Positions 18,412 to 27,972 of a DNA stretch of 64,000 nt are shown here, piece by piece. Within the stretch, counting starts at the first letter, position 1, and every line of letters starts with the position of its first letter. The notes beneath the pieces were generated by a model, which saw nothing but the letters and a program-made list of their open reading frames with translations, had not been told where the DNA came from and made no database searches. Origin of the DNA: Pseudomonas sp. RIT-562 (GTDB taxonomy: Bacteria > Pseudomonadota > Gammaproteobacteria > Pseudomonadales > Pseudomonadaceae); contig NZ_JAPJIV010000027.1 of NCBI RefSeq assembly GCF_026241895.1, positions 1 to 64,000 of the forward strand, read 5' to 3'. Position numbers and translations under genes: made by a program.

Positions 18412-18960
18412 TCAGAAGTTCGCCGGGGTGTTGGCGCTGATGATTTCCGCTTCATCCTGGCCGATATTGCGGAAGCGATGCGGTAGCGTCGTCGGGAAAT
18501 AATAGCCGTCGCCCGCGTTGAGCACGCTGATCTGGCCGTCGACGGTGAGCTCGACGGTTCCGCGCGTTACCAGCCCGCACTCCTCGCCTTCCGAATGCAC
18601 AATCGGCTCTTCCCCCGAGCTCGCCCCAGGGGCGTATTGCTCGCGCAACAGGCGCATCTGCCGGCTGGGTACCGAAGCGCCGATCAGCAGCAGCCGCAGC
18701 CCGTGGCGGCCGAGATCGGGCTGCTCGTTGGCGCGGAATACGTATTGGTGCTCGCGGGGTGGCTGGTCGAAGGTGAAGAAGTCCGCCAGGGACATGGGGA
18801 TGCCTTCGAGCAGTTTTTTCAGGGAACTGACGGAGGGACTGACGCGATTCTGTTCGATCAGGGAGATGGTGGCATTGGTGACGCCGCTACGCCGGGCCAG
18901 CTCGCGCTGGGAGAGTTTGTAGCTTTCGCGTACTAATTTGAGTCGTGAGCCCGTGTCCAT
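18412..18960 (-). CDS. XRE-cupin regulator, PuuR-like
   Basis: Transcriptional regulator of 182 residues with an N-terminal helix-turn-helix (LSQRELARRSGVTNATISLI, about residues 17-36) and a C-terminal cupin sensor barrel (HSEGEECGLVTRGTVEL and YYFPTTLPHRFRNIGQDE). This architecture is that of PuuR, which represses putrescine utilisation genes and senses polyamine. It is minus strand and directly downstream of puuB, supporting this role. Several Pseudomonas paralogues exist, so the exact symbol is left open. Confidence 0.8.
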   Translation of the reverse strand: MDTGSRLKLVRESYKLSQRELARRSGVTNATISLIEQNRVSPSVSSLKKLLEGIPMSLADFFTFDQPPREHQYVFRANEQPDLGRHGLRLLLIGASVPSRQMRLLREQYAPGASSGEEPIVHSEGEECGLVTRGTVELTVDGQISVLNAGDGYYFPTTLPHRFRNIGQDEAEIISANTPANF

Positions 18961-19089
18961 GACAGCCTTATGCGAGGAAAACTTAAGGGTTATGGGGGTG
19001 GATGGCGGGCGACTTGTGGCCGCGAAGGTACCGCTTCCCTGTCCCGGAGATTTGAAAGTCGGGTATTAAATCACGTTTGGGGGTGTTGC

Positions 19090-19118
19090 TGTAGGAGCGA
19101 GCGGGCTCGCTCCTACGG
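19090..19118. repeat. REP-like hairpin
   Basis: GTAGGAGCGAGCGGGCTCGC followed by TCCTAC is a near-perfect self-complementary hairpin between puuR-like gene and puuB. Confidence 0.8.
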
Positions 19119-19133
19119 GGGTTGACGCCAGGG

Positions 19134-20417
19134 TTATATACCGAATCGATCGCGCAGCGCGTAATACGCGGCGCCCATGGCGGTCAGCGGGGCCTGGAAG
19201 GTGCGGCCGCCGAGCATCGGCATGTGCGGCAATGAGGCGAAGGCGTCGAAGCGTTCGGCGTCGCCGCGGATCATTTCCGCGATCAGTTTGCCGGCCAGGT
19301 GCGAGCAGGTGACGCCGTGGCCGCTGTAGCCTTGCATGTAGTAGGCGTTTTTCTCGATGCGACCAAATTGCGGCATGCGTGACATGGTCAGCAGGAAGTT
19401 GCCGGTCCAGCGATAGTCGATCTTCACGTCCTTGAGCTGCGGGAAGGTCTTGAGGATTTTCGGCTTGATCAGCTGTTCGATGTCATCCGGTTCCCGCGCA
19501 CCGTACACCACGCCACCACCGTACAGCAGGCGGTTGTCGGCAGTGAGGCGGTAGTAGTCGAGCAGATAGTTGCAGTCTTCGACGCAGTAGTTGTTCTTGA
19601 TCAGGCTGCGGGCAACCTGTTCGGACAACGGCTCGGTGACGACGATTTGCGAACCGCACGGCATGCTTTTGCTGGTGACTCGATTGTCGAGGCCCTGGGG
19701 CAAATAGGCGTTGCCGGCGATCAGCAAGTACTTGGCGCGAACCAGGCCTCTTGCGGTGCGCACGGTGATCGGTTCACCGTAGGTGATTTCCACCGCCGCC
19801 GATTGCTCGTAGATCTTGCCGCCCAGGCCAATGATCGCCGACGCTTCGCCGAGTGCCAGGTTCAGCGGGTGAATGTGCCCGCCCTGCATGTCGAGCAGGC
19901 CGCCGACGTAGTTGTCAGAACCGACTTCGCGCTTGATGTCCGCCGCGTCGAGCATTTTCAGGTTCTTGTTGCCGTAACGTTCCCAGCTGCTTTTCTGCTC
20001 GGCCAGGCCTTTGAGCTGCTTCTTGTTCAGCGCCGCGAAGATGCCGCCCGGCTTGTAGTCGCACTGGATGTCGTAGTGCTGTATGCGCTGGCGGATGATG
20101 TCGGCGCCTTCGAAGATCATGCTGCCAAGCACTTCGGCGGTCTTGTCGCCGTAGCGTTCTTCGATGACATCGACGTCGCGGCTGTAGGAGTTGACCAGTT
20201 GGCCGCCGTTGCGACCGCTGGCGCCGAACCCGACTTTGGCGGCTTCCAGCACGGTCACGCTGTAGCCCGCTTCGCACAGGAACAAGGCCGAGGACAAACC
20301 GGTGTAGCCGGCGCCGATCACACAGACGTCGCAATCCACGGCTTGTTCGAGGACCGGGAAATCGCCGGTGAAGTTACGGGTGGCGGCGTAGTAGCTGTTT
20401 ACATGCGTTTGTTTCAT
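19134..20417 (-). CDS. puuB: FAD-dependent gamma-glutamylputrescine oxidase
   Basis: Oxidises gamma-glutamylputrescine to the aldehyde, yielding ammonia and peroxide. The 427-residue protein begins MKQTHVNSYYAATRNF at 20417 and has a DAO-type FAD Rossmann motif (DVCVIGAGYTGLSSALFL) followed by FGASGRNGGQL. Length and motifs match PuuB. The longer frame to 20540 extends into the intergenic region and is rejected. It lies between puuC and the PuuR-like regulator gene, minus strand. Confidence 0.88.
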   Translation of the reverse strand: MKQTHVNSYYAATRNFTGDFPVLEQAVDCDVCVIGAGYTGLSSALFLCEAGYSVTVLEAAKVGFGASGRNGGQLVNSYSRDVDVIEERYGDKTAEVLGSMIFEGADIIRQRIQHYDIQCDYKPGGIFAALNKKQLKGLAEQKSSWERYGNKNLKMLDAADIKREVGSDNYVGGLLDMQGGHIHPLNLALGEASAIIGLGGKIYEQSAAVEITYGEPITVRTARGLVRAKYLLIAGNAYLPQGLDNRVTSKSMPCGSQIVVTEPLSEQVARSLIKNNYCVEDCNYLLDYYRLTADNRLLYGGGVVYGAREPDDIEQLIKPKILKTFPQLKDVKIDYRWTGNFLLTMSRMPQFGRIEKNAYYMQGYSGHGVTCSHLAGKLIAEMIRGDAERFDAFASLPHMPMLGGRTFQAPLTAMGAAYYALRDRFGI

Positions 20418-20469
20418 AGGTTTCTCCGAAGGCCGTCGACCCCTGTCGACGACCGCCGCTGTAGAGGTA

Positions 20470-21960
20470 TCAGAGCTTGATCCAGGTCGCCTTGAGTTCG
20501 GTGTACTTGTCGAACGCGTGCAGCGATTTGTCCCGGCCATTACCCGATTGCTTGTACCCGCCGAACGGCGCGGTCATGTCGCCGCCGTCGTACTGGTTGA
20601 CCCAGACGCTGCCTGCGCGCAGGCCGCGGGCGAAGGTGTGAGCCTTGCTCAAGTTGCTGGTCCACACGCCGGCCGCCAGGCCGAAGATGCTGTCGTTGGC
20701 GATCGCCAGCGCTTCATCGAAGGTGTCGAAGGTGATCACCGACAGCACCGGGCCGAAGATCTCTTCGCGGGCAATGGCCATGGCGTTGGTCACTCCGTCG
20801 AAAATCGCCGGTTCCACGTACAGGCCGCCGGTGGCTTCGAGGGTGCGACTGCCGCCCGCGATCAGCTGAGCGCCCTGGTCTTTGCCGACCTGGATGTAGC
20901 GCAGCACGTTGTCCAGTTGACGCTGATCGACGACCGCGCCGACGGTGGTTTCAGGGTCCAGCGCATGTCCCGGTTTCCAGGCTTGCAAGGCTTCTACCAG
21001 CAGCGCAATGAACTGCTCGCGGATCGAGCGCTCGACCAGCAGGCGCGAACCGGCGGTGCAGACTTCGCCCTGGTTGAAGGCGATCGCAGCGGCTGCGGCC
21101 TGCGCCGCCGCGCGCAGATCCGGCGCATCGGCGAACACCACGTTGGGGCTCTTGCCGCCTGCTTCGAGCCAGACGCGTTTCATGTTGCTTTGGCCGGAAT
21201 ACACCAGCAGCTGCTTGGCAATCGCGGTAGAGCCGGTGAACGCCAGCACGTCGACGTCCATGTGCAACGCCAGGGCCTTGCCGACGGTATGACCGAACCC
21301 CGGCAGGACGTTGAACACGCCCTTGGGAATGCCGGCGTCGAGCGCAAGCTGCGCGATGCGGATGGCTGTGAGTGGGGACTTTTCCGACGGTTTGAGGATG
21401 AACGAGTTGCCGGCTGCCAGGGCCGGGGCGAACTTCCAGCTGGCCATGATCAGTGGGAAGTTCCACGGCACGATGGCCGCCACCACGCCAGCAGGTTCGC
21501 GGGTGATGAGGCCGAGTTGGTCGTGGGGCGTGGCCGCGACTTCATCGTAGATCTTGTCGATGGCTTCGGCACTCCAGCGGATCGCGTTGGCGGTCGCCGG
21601 GATGTCGATGTTCATCGAGTCGTTGATCGGCTTGCCCATGTCGAGGGTTTCGAGCAGGGCAAGTTCTTCCTGGTGGGCCAGGATCAGGTCGGCGAAACGG
21701 ATCAAAATGCGCTTGCGCTCTGCGGGCGCCAAACGCGCCCAGATGCCGGATTCGAAAGTGCGGCGCGCGACGCTTACGGCTTCGTTGGCGTCGGCTTCGT
21801 CGGTGCTGGCGACGTTGGCCAGGAAGCGCCCGTCGACCGGGCTGATGCATTCGAAAGTGTCACCGCTCAGCGCTGCGCGGTATTGGCCGTCGATGAACGC
21901 GCGGCTTTCGATGGTGAGGGACTGGAAGCGTTGCTCCCAGTCGCTGCGAGTGTTTGTCAT
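20470..21960 (-). CDS. puuC: Gamma-glutamyl-gamma-aminobutyraldehyde dehydrogenase
   Basis: NAD(P)-dependent aldehyde dehydrogenase of 496 residues that oxidises the product of PuuB to gamma-glutamyl-GABA. ALDH signatures are all present: PWNFPLIMASWKFAPALAAG, FTGSTAIAKQLL for cofactor, the Glu motif LEAGGKSPNVVF, and the catalytic Cys in FNQGEVCTAGSRL. The start at 21960 (MTNTRSDWEQRF) gives the family length; the open frame continues upstream without support. It is one step downstream of puuA on the same strand. Confidence 0.9.
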   Translation of the reverse strand: MTNTRSDWEQRFQSLTIESRAFIDGQYRAALSGDTFECISPVDGRFLANVASTDEADANEAVSVARRTFESGIWARLAPAERKRILIRFADLILAHQEELALLETLDMGKPINDSMNIDIPATANAIRWSAEAIDKIYDEVAATPHDQLGLITREPAGVVAAIVPWNFPLIMASWKFAPALAAGNSFILKPSEKSPLTAIRIAQLALDAGIPKGVFNVLPGFGHTVGKALALHMDVDVLAFTGSTAIAKQLLVYSGQSNMKRVWLEAGGKSPNVVFADAPDLRAAAQAAAAAIAFNQGEVCTAGSRLLVERSIREQFIALLVEALQAWKPGHALDPETTVGAVVDQRQLDNVLRYIQVGKDQGAQLIAGGSRTLEATGGLYVEPAIFDGVTNAMAIAREEIFGPVLSVITFDTFDEALAIANDSIFGLAAGVWTSNLSKAHTFARGLRAGSVWVNQYDGGDMTAPFGGYKQSGNGRDKSLHAFDKYTELKATWIKL

Positions 21961-22011
21961 GGTTGTGACTCGACGCAGGAAATTGTTGTGGGTGGGATCA
22001 GCGCGCAATCC

Positions 22012-22113
22012 ATGTAGCAGCTGCCGAGCCTGCGAGGCTGCGTTCGAGTGCGTAGCGCTCGTAGGGTGGCGAATGCTGCGCATTCGAACGCAGGCTTCGC
22101 CAGCTGCTACAGG
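22012..22113. repeat. REP-like inverted repeat (second REP type)
   Basis: GTAGCAGCTGCCGAGCCTGC and its complement CAGGCTTCGCCAGCTGCTAC enclose an internal palindrome (CGAATGCTGCGCATTCG). This is a different REP class from the GTAGGAGTGAGCC type, placed between puuA and puuC. Confidence 0.85.
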
Positions 22114-22148
22114 GGACGTTTGCCCGTCAGTTGGCAGGCATCACGCAA

Positions 22149-23525
22149 TCAAACCGTATGCAGGTACCAGTTGTACTCAAGGTCGGAGATGGAGTTCTCG
22201 AACTCGGCCAGCTCGCTTTCCTTGCACGCCACGAACACGTCGATGTACAGCGGGTCGATGTAGCGCGCCATGACTTCGCTGTCGTCCAGCTCGCGCAGTG
22301 CATCGCGCAGGTTGTTCGGCAGGCTCTGCTCGTTTTGCTCGTAGCTGTTGCCTTCCACCGGAGCGCCCGGCTCGATTTCGTTGGTCAGGCCGTGGTGAAT
22401 GCCGGCCAGCACCGACGCCATCAACAGGTACGGGTTGGCATCGGCACCGGCGACGCGGTGTTCGATACGCACCGAGTCCGGCGAGCCGGTTGGCACCCGC
22501 ACCGCGACGGTACGGTTGTCGATGCCCCAGCTCGGCGAGTTCGGTACGTAGAACTGCGCGCCAAAGCGGCGGTACGAGTTGACGTTCGGGCAGAGGAAAG
22601 CCATCTGCGCCGGCAGGGTCTCGAGCACACCGCCGATCGCGTGTCGCAGCGCGGCGTTCTGCTCGGGATCCTCGCTGGCGAAGATGTTGTTGCCTTGCTT
22701 GTCCAGAATCGAAATGTGCACGTGCAGACCATTGCCCGCCTGGCCCGGATACGGCTTGGCCATGAAGGTGGTGTCCATCTCGTGGTCGTAGGCGATGTTC
22801 TTCACCAGACGCTTGAGCAGCACCGCGTAGTCGCAGGCCTTTATAGGGTCGGAGACGTGATGCAGGTTCACTTCGAACTGCGCCGGGGCGCTTTCCTTGA
22901 CGATGGCGTCGGCAGGGATGCCCTGCTCTTTCGCGCCTTCGAGGATGTCTTGCAGGCAATCGACGTATTCGTCGAGGTCGTCGATCAGGTACACCTGGGT
23001 CGACACCGGACGTTTGCCCGACACCGGCGAACGCGGCGACTGCGGACGGCCGTTCACGTTGTCCTGGTCGATCAGGTAGAACTCCAGTTCGAACGCGGCA
23101 CAGATAGTCAGGCCCATGTCGTCGAACTTGCGCACCACGTTAGCCAGCACTTCGCGCGGGTCAGCGAAGAATGGCTGGCCTTCGAGTTCGTGCATGGTCA
23201 TTAACAGTTGCGCGGTTGGGCGCTTCTGCCATGGCTCGATGCTCAGGGTGCCAGGGATGGGGAAGCAGATCCGGTCAGAGTCGCCGATGTCCAGGCCCAG
23301 GCCGGTGCTTTCCACCGTCGAACCATTGATGTCCAGGGCAAAGAGTGACGCCGGGAGGTTGATGCCTTTTTCGTAAACCTTATGAAGACTGGTGCGCTCG
23401 ATGCGCTTGCCGCGCACCACACCGTTCATATCCGCAATCAGAAGGTCGACGTACAAAACCTCAGGATATTTCTTAAGGAATGCGTTTGCTTCGTTGAGTT
23501 GAACGGTACGCAGGGGGACCGACAT
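22149..23525 (-). CDS. puuA: Gamma-glutamylputrescine synthetase (glutamine synthetase family)
   Basis: ATP-dependent ligase joining glutamate to putrescine, first step of the Puu route. The 458-residue product has glutamine-synthetase catalytic-domain signatures: FELEFYLID, the glycine loop GNGLHVHIS, NSYRRFGAQFYVP and RIEHRVAGADANPYL with the active-site Arg and Glu. The N-terminal beta-grasp part is shortened as in PuuA/SpuB relatives. Start at 23525 (MSVPLRTVQLNEANAF). The divergent intergenic region to puuD likely holds shared control sites. Confidence 0.88.
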   Translation of the reverse strand: MSVPLRTVQLNEANAFLKKYPEVLYVDLLIADMNGVVRGKRIERTSLHKVYEKGINLPASLFALDINGSTVESTGLGLDIGDSDRICFPIPGTLSIEPWQKRPTAQLLMTMHELEGQPFFADPREVLANVVRKFDDMGLTICAAFELEFYLIDQDNVNGRPQSPRSPVSGKRPVSTQVYLIDDLDEYVDCLQDILEGAKEQGIPADAIVKESAPAQFEVNLHHVSDPIKACDYAVLLKRLVKNIAYDHEMDTTFMAKPYPGQAGNGLHVHISILDKQGNNIFASEDPEQNAALRHAIGGVLETLPAQMAFLCPNVNSYRRFGAQFYVPNSPSWGIDNRTVAVRVPTGSPDSVRIEHRVAGADANPYLLMASVLAGIHHGLTNEIEPGAPVEGNSYEQNEQSLPNNLRDALRELDDSEVMARYIDPLYIDVFVACKESELAEFENSISDLEYNWYLHTV

Positions 23526-23805
23526 GATGCACCTATTAGCTGTTAATTATTATGTTCACTACCTTGTTGCGAGCTCAGTCAATCCGAAAGGCAAAGTGAA
23601 GTCAATAGCGAACACCCGGCCTGCAAAGCTTTATTTTCGGGCCTTTTATGGGGACGGGAGTGCCAGATCCGTCACGCACACCGCGTATTTCCTGATGATC
23701 AGACCTGCGGCGTTTAGAATTTTTTACATGAGAGTTGTTAATTAAAATCAACAAGGCTAAGCTCCGGAAAAGCTCGTTCAAGTGTGAAACTTCGAGGTGA
23801 TAAAA
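23526..23805. promoter_or_regulatory. puuA/puuD divergent intergenic region
   Basis: A 280-base AT-rich region between divergently transcribed puuA and puuD. AT-rich tracts around 23535-23560 and 23705-23750 are suitable for promoters in both directions. A PuuR-like repressor would be expected to bind here, but I could not define an operator. Confidence 0.5.
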
Positions 23806-24567
23806 ATGGCATTCAAGCCATTGATCGGCGTTACTGCATGCGTCAAACAGATTGGCCTGCACCCCTACCACATCAGCGGCGACAAGTACCTGCGTGCTGT
23901 GAGCGTCGCTGCGCTGGGGCTGCCTGTAGTCATTCCTTCCCTGGGCGAACTGAGCGAAATCGAGGACCTGCTTGCGCAGCTCGACGGTCTGTTGCTGACC
24001 GGCTCGCCATCGAACGTGGAACCCTTCCACTATCAAGGCCCGGCCAGCGCCCCCGGCACGGATCACGATCCGGCGCGGGACGCCACCACTCTCCCCTTAC
24101 TGCGTGCGGCCATTGCGGCGGGCGTTCCGGTGCTGGGCATTTGCCGTGGCTTCCAGGAAATGAACGTGGCATTCGGCGGCAGCCTGCACCAAAGGGTCCA
24201 TGAGCTGCCGGGCATGCTCGATCACCGCGAAGCGGATAGCCCGGAAGTGGCAGTGCAATACGCACCGGCCCACGCGGTGACGGTCCAGCGGGGTGGCGTG
24301 TTCGAAGCGCTGCAGTTGCCTGCCGAGTTCATGGTCAATTCGATTCACAGCCAAGGCATTGATCGACTGGCCCCGGGGCTGCGCGCCGAAGCACTCGCGC
24401 CGGACGGTTTGATCGAGGCGATTTCGGTGCAGCACAGCCAGGCGTTTGCGCTCGGGGTGCAATGGCATCCGGAGTGGCAGGTGCTGGCGAATCCGCCCTA
24501 TTTGAGAATTTTCCAGGCGTTTGGCGACGCGTGCCGGCAACGGGCGGCACTGCGCAACAGTCGCTGA
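23806..24567 (+). CDS. puuD: Gamma-glutamyl-GABA hydrolase (class I amidotransferase fold)
   Basis: Releases GABA and glutamate from gamma-glutamyl-GABA. The 253-residue product carries the class I glutamine-amidotransferase triad: nucleophile in PVLGICRGFQEMNV (Cys), then HPEWQVLA with catalytic His and Glu. The early GVTACV and LTGSPSNVEP stretches fit the PuuD/peptidase C26 family. The ATG at 23806 follows GAGGTG; a GTG three codons earlier overlaps that ribosome site. Confidence 0.9.
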   Translation: MAFKPLIGVTACVKQIGLHPYHISGDKYLRAVSVAALGLPVVIPSLGELSEIEDLLAQLDGLLLTGSPSNVEPFHYQGPASAPGTDHDPARDATTLPLLRAAIAAGVPVLGICRGFQEMNVAFGGSLHQRVHELPGMLDHREADSPEVAVQYAPAHAVTVQRGGVFEALQLPAEFMVNSIHSQGIDRLAPGLRAEALAPDGLIEAISVQHSQAFALGVQWHPEWQVLANPPYLRIFQAFGDACRQRAALRNSR

Positions 24568-24918
24568 GCTAACAACACCCATTTACTGCCCCCGCGAGTT
24601 AGCGGGTGCGCCTTTGCGCATCCGTCACTTGCGCAGCTACACACTGCAATAACAACAAGTACGACCCAGGCAGCCAGGATGGCGGCGCCGAATTAGCCCG
24701 ATTGGAATGGGCCAGTGATTCAAACGCAATACCCCTGTAGGAGTGAGCCTGCTCGCGATTGCAGTGTGTCATGCGACATCAATGTTGACTGATCCACCGC
24801 TATCGCAAGCAGGCTCACTCCTACAGGGAGTTCACTGGCACCGTACAGCCCGGGCTAGCAATTCACTATTAAGTCAGGCCGCGTTGGCCCGACGACTGAA
24901 ACCTGTTGGGAGTTTCAC
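24568..24918. other. puuD-potG intergenic region
   Basis: No gene seen. It contains a REP inverted pair and a leader before potG. A run of low-complexity repeats of CGCA lies at 24600-24640. The potG promoter should fall after the REP pair, between about 24830 and 24900. Confidence 0.6.
24733..24828. repeat. REP inverted pair
   Basis: GTAGGAGTGAGCCTGCTCGC at 24738 pairs with the inverted copy ending at 24828, with a CGCGATT/CGCAAGC mismatch in one arm. Confidence 0.88.
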
Positions 24919-26061
24919 ATGGCAAACGCCTCCAGCATCTACAGGAAGGCTCTTGAAGGTCACCAGGCACCGAAAAAGGTGCTGGTGAAAGTCGACCGCG
25001 TCACCAAGAAATTCGACGAAACCACCGCAGTCGATGACGTCTCGCTAGAGATCCATCAAGGCGAGATTTTCGCCCTGCTCGGCGGTTCCGGCTCTGGCAA
25101 ATCGACCCTGCTGCGCATGCTCGCAGGTTTCGAGCGCCCGACCGAAGGACGAATCCTGCTCGACGGAGTCGACATCACCGACATGCCGCCGTACGAACGG
25201 CCGATCAACATGATGTTCCAGTCGTACGCCCTGTTCCCGCACATGACCGTGGCGCAGAACATTGCCTTCGGCCTGAAGCAGGACCGTTTGCCTGCCAGCG
25301 AAATCGACGCCCGCGTTGAAGAAATGCTGCGCCTGGTGCACATGACCCAATACGCCAAGCGCAAACCCCACCAGCTCTCCGGCGGCCAGCGTCAGCGCGT
25401 GGCCCTGGCCCGGTCGCTGGCCAAACGCCCGAAGCTGTTGCTGCTCGACGAACCGATGGGCGCACTGGATAAAAAACTGCGCTCGCAGATGCAACTGGAG
25501 CTGGTGGAAATCATCGAGCGGGTCGGCGTGACCTGCGTGATGGTGACGCACGACCAGGAAGAGGCCATGACCATGGCTCAACGCATCGCCATTATGCACC
25601 TGGGCTGGATCGCCCAGATCGGCAGCCCGGTCGACATCTATGAAGCGCCGGTCAGCCGCATGGTCTGCGAATTCATCGGCAACGTGAACGCCTTCGAGGG
25701 CACCGTGGTCGAGGACCTTGAAGGTCACGCGATCATTCACAGCAAGGACCTGGAGCAGAAGATCTACGTGGGTCACGGCGTCAGCACTTCGGTGCAGGAC
25801 AAGTCGATCACCTACGCCATCCGCCCGGAAAAAATGCTGGTCAGCACCACCCAACCGGAGTTCCGCTACAACTGGTCCCGGGGCAAAGTCCACGACATCG
25901 CCTACCTCGGCGGTCACTCGGTGTTTTACGTGGAGCTGCCTGGGGGCAAGATCGTCCAGTCGTTCATGGCCAACGCCGAACGCCGTGGCGCGCGCCCGAC
26001 CTGGGACGACCAAGTATTCGTGTGGTGGGAAGACGACAGCGGCGTGGTACTGCGCTCATGA
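24919..26061 (+). CDS. potG: Putrescine ABC transporter ATPase
   Basis: Cytoplasmic ATPase of a polyamine importer. The 380-residue product has Walker A GGSGSGKSTLL, Q-loop in FQSYALFPHMTV, signature LSGGQRQRVALARSLA, Walker B LLLLDEPMGALD and the H-loop VTHDQEEA, then a C-terminal TOBE domain (about 290-375). The MalK-like length and downstream potHI match PotG/SpuF. GGGAG lies just ahead of the ATG. Its stop overlaps the potH start. Confidence 0.92.
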   Translation: MANASSIYRKALEGHQAPKKVLVKVDRVTKKFDETTAVDDVSLEIHQGEIFALLGGSGSGKSTLLRMLAGFERPTEGRILLDGVDITDMPPYERPINMMFQSYALFPHMTVAQNIAFGLKQDRLPASEIDARVEEMLRLVHMTQYAKRKPHQLSGGQRQRVALARSLAKRPKLLLLDEPMGALDKKLRSQMQLELVEIIERVGVTCVMVTHDQEEAMTMAQRIAIMHLGWIAQIGSPVDIYEAPVSRMVCEFIGNVNAFEGTVVEDLEGHAIIHSKDLEQKIYVGHGVSTSVQDKSITYAIRPEKMLVSTTQPEFRYNWSRGKVHDIAYLGGHSVFYVELPGGKIVQSFMANAERRGARPTWDDQVFVWWEDDSGVVLRS

Positions 26062-26972
26062 GAACCTTCAACCAGCAATTTCTAAGACTGGTGCCCAGCG
26101 GGCGCAAACTGGTCATCGGCATTCCATTCCTGTGGTTGTGCCTGTTTTTCCTGTTGCCGTTCTTTCTGGTGATGAAGATCAGCTTCTCGGAAGCCGCCCT
26201 GGCGATTCCGCCTTACTCGGAGATCTACACCTTCGCCGAGCAGAAATTCCAGCTGCTGCTGAACCTCGGCAACTACTCATTGCTGACCCAGGATGAGCTG
26301 TACATCTCGGCGTATTTCGGTTCGCTCAAAGTGGCGTTCCTGAGCACCCTGATGTGCCTGGTGATCGGTTTTCCGATGGCCTACGCGATCACCAAGGCGA
26401 ACAAGGAAACGCAAAACGTCCTGTTGCTGTTGATCATGATGCCGACCTGGACCGCGATCCTGATCCGCGTCTATGCGTGGATGGGCATTCTCAGCAATAA
26501 CGGATTGCTCAACGCCTTCCTGATGTGGACCGGCCTGACCTCGCACCCGATCGAGATCCTCAACACCAACACCGCCGTGTACATCGGCGTGGTGTACGCG
26601 TACCTGCCGTTCATGGTGCTGCCGCTGTACGCCAACCTGGTCAAGCACGACAACAGCCTGCTGGAAGCCGCATCGGACCTGGGCTCGAGCAACTTCAACA
26701 ACTTCTGGAAAATCACCGTGCCGCTGGCCAAGAACGGCATCATTGCCGGCTGCATGCTGGTGTTCATTCCAGTGGTGGGTGAGTTCGTGATTCCGGAACT
26801 GCTGGGCGGCCCCGAGACGCTGATGATCGGCCGCGTGCTGTGGCAGGAGTTCTTCAACAACCGTGACTGGCCAGTGGCCTCCGCCCTGGCGGTGGTGATG
26901 CTGTTGATCCTGATTGTACCGATCCTGTTGTTCAACCGTAGCCAGGCCAAAGAGATGGAGGGTCGGGGATGA
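26058..26972 (+). CDS. potH: Putrescine ABC transporter permease
   Basis: Inner-membrane permease of 304 residues with six predicted helices. The EAA loop that docks the ATPase is visible as EAASDLGSSNFNNFWKITVP. The ATG at 26058 overlaps the potG stop (ATGA), so translation is coupled; the open frame continues upstream inside potG and is not used. It pairs with potI. Confidence 0.9.
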   Translation: MRTFNQQFLRLVPSGRKLVIGIPFLWLCLFFLLPFFLVMKISFSEAALAIPPYSEIYTFAEQKFQLLLNLGNYSLLTQDELYISAYFGSLKVAFLSTLMCLVIGFPMAYAITKANKETQNVLLLLIMMPTWTAILIRVYAWMGILSNNGLLNAFLMWTGLTSHPIEILNTNTAVYIGVVYAYLPFMVLPLYANLVKHDNSLLEAASDLGSSNFNNFWKITVPLAKNGIIAGCMLVFIPVVGEFVIPELLGGPETLMIGRVLWQEFFNNRDWPVASALAVVMLLILIVPILLFNRSQAKEMEGRG

Positions 26973-27853
26973 AACGCTTCGGATTTTCAAAGTTCATGCT
27001 GATCTTCGGCCTGGCGTTTATCTACCTGCCGATGTTGATCCTGGTGATCTACTCGTTCAACTCCTCGAAACTGGTGACGGTGTGGGGCGGCTGGTCGGTG
27101 AAGTGGTACGTCGGCCTGCTCGATAACACCCAGCTGATGGGCTCGGTGGTGCGCTCGCTGGAAATCGCCTGCTACACCGCGATTGCCGCGGTGGCGCTAG
27201 GGACCCTGGCGGCGTTTGTGCTGACCCGGGTTACGCGCTTCAAGGGCCGCACCCTGTTCGGCGGCCTGGTCACCGCGCCGCTGGTGATGCCGGAAGTGAT
27301 CACAGGCCTGTCGCTGTTGCTGTTGTTCGTGGCCATGGCGCAGCTGATCGGCTGGCCGATGGAGCGTGGCATCGTCACCATCTGGATCGCCCACACCACC
27401 TTTTGTGCCGCCTATGTCGCAGTGGTAGTCTCCGCCCGCCTTCGCGAGCTCGACCTGTCCATCGAAGAAGCGGCCATGGACCTCGGCGCGAAACCGTTCA
27501 AGGTGTTTTTCCTGATCACCATCCCGATGATCGCGCCGTCCTTGGCGGCCGGCGGCATGATGTCGTTTGCCCTGTCGCTGGATGACCTGGTACTGGCAAG
27601 CTTCGTATCAGGGCCGGGTTCGACCACCCTGCCGATGGAAGTATTCTCGGCGGTGCGCCTTGGGGTGAAACCGGAGATCAACGCGGTGGCCAGCCTGATT
27701 CTGCTGGCGGTATCGATCGTGACTTTCATGGTCTGGTATTTCAGCCGTCGAGCTGAAGCCACTCGCAGACGCGCGATCCAGGAAGCGATGGACCAGACAG
27801 CCAGCGAATCGTGGCAACAACCGAAAAAACAGATGGCAGAAGCGACGGCCTAG
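26969..27853 (+). CDS. potI: Putrescine ABC transporter permease
   Basis: Second permease subunit, 294 residues, six helices, EAA loop EEAAMDLGAKPFKVFFLITI. ATGA overlap with the potH stop indicates coupling. The C-terminal tail after the last helix (RRAEATRRRAIQEAMDQ) is hydrophilic and somewhat long for the family. Confidence 0.9.
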   Translation: MKRFGFSKFMLIFGLAFIYLPMLILVIYSFNSSKLVTVWGGWSVKWYVGLLDNTQLMGSVVRSLEIACYTAIAAVALGTLAAFVLTRVTRFKGRTLFGGLVTAPLVMPEVITGLSLLLLFVAMAQLIGWPMERGIVTIWIAHTTFCAAYVAVVVSARLRELDLSIEEAAMDLGAKPFKVFFLITIPMIAPSLAAGGMMSFALSLDDLVLASFVSGPGSTTLPMEVFSAVRLGVKPEINAVASLILLAVSIVTFMVWYFSRRAEATRRRAIQEAMDQTASESWQQPKKQMAEATA

Positions 27854-27870
27854 CATCGTGAGCCACGCCC

Positions 27871-27917
27871 CCCTTGTAGCGGCCGAACGCGGGCTTCGCC
27901 AGCTGCTACAAGGGGTG
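27871..27917. repeat. REP-like hairpin between potI and potF
   Basis: CTTGTAGCGGCCGAACGCGG and CTTCGCCAGCTGCTACAAG are imperfect inverted arms of the second REP type. It lies between permease and binding-protein genes, where such hairpins often set differential mRNA levels. Confidence 0.8.
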
Positions 27918-27972
27918 CGCCAAGGCTGCAATTGTTTTGCGTATTTGAATAAAAGAGAATGGAGTTGTACCG

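Noticed and set aside
20518..22017. A 499-codon plus frame
   Set aside because: It is fully antisense to puuC, which has all aldehyde dehydrogenase motifs; a shadow caused by GC-biased codon use.
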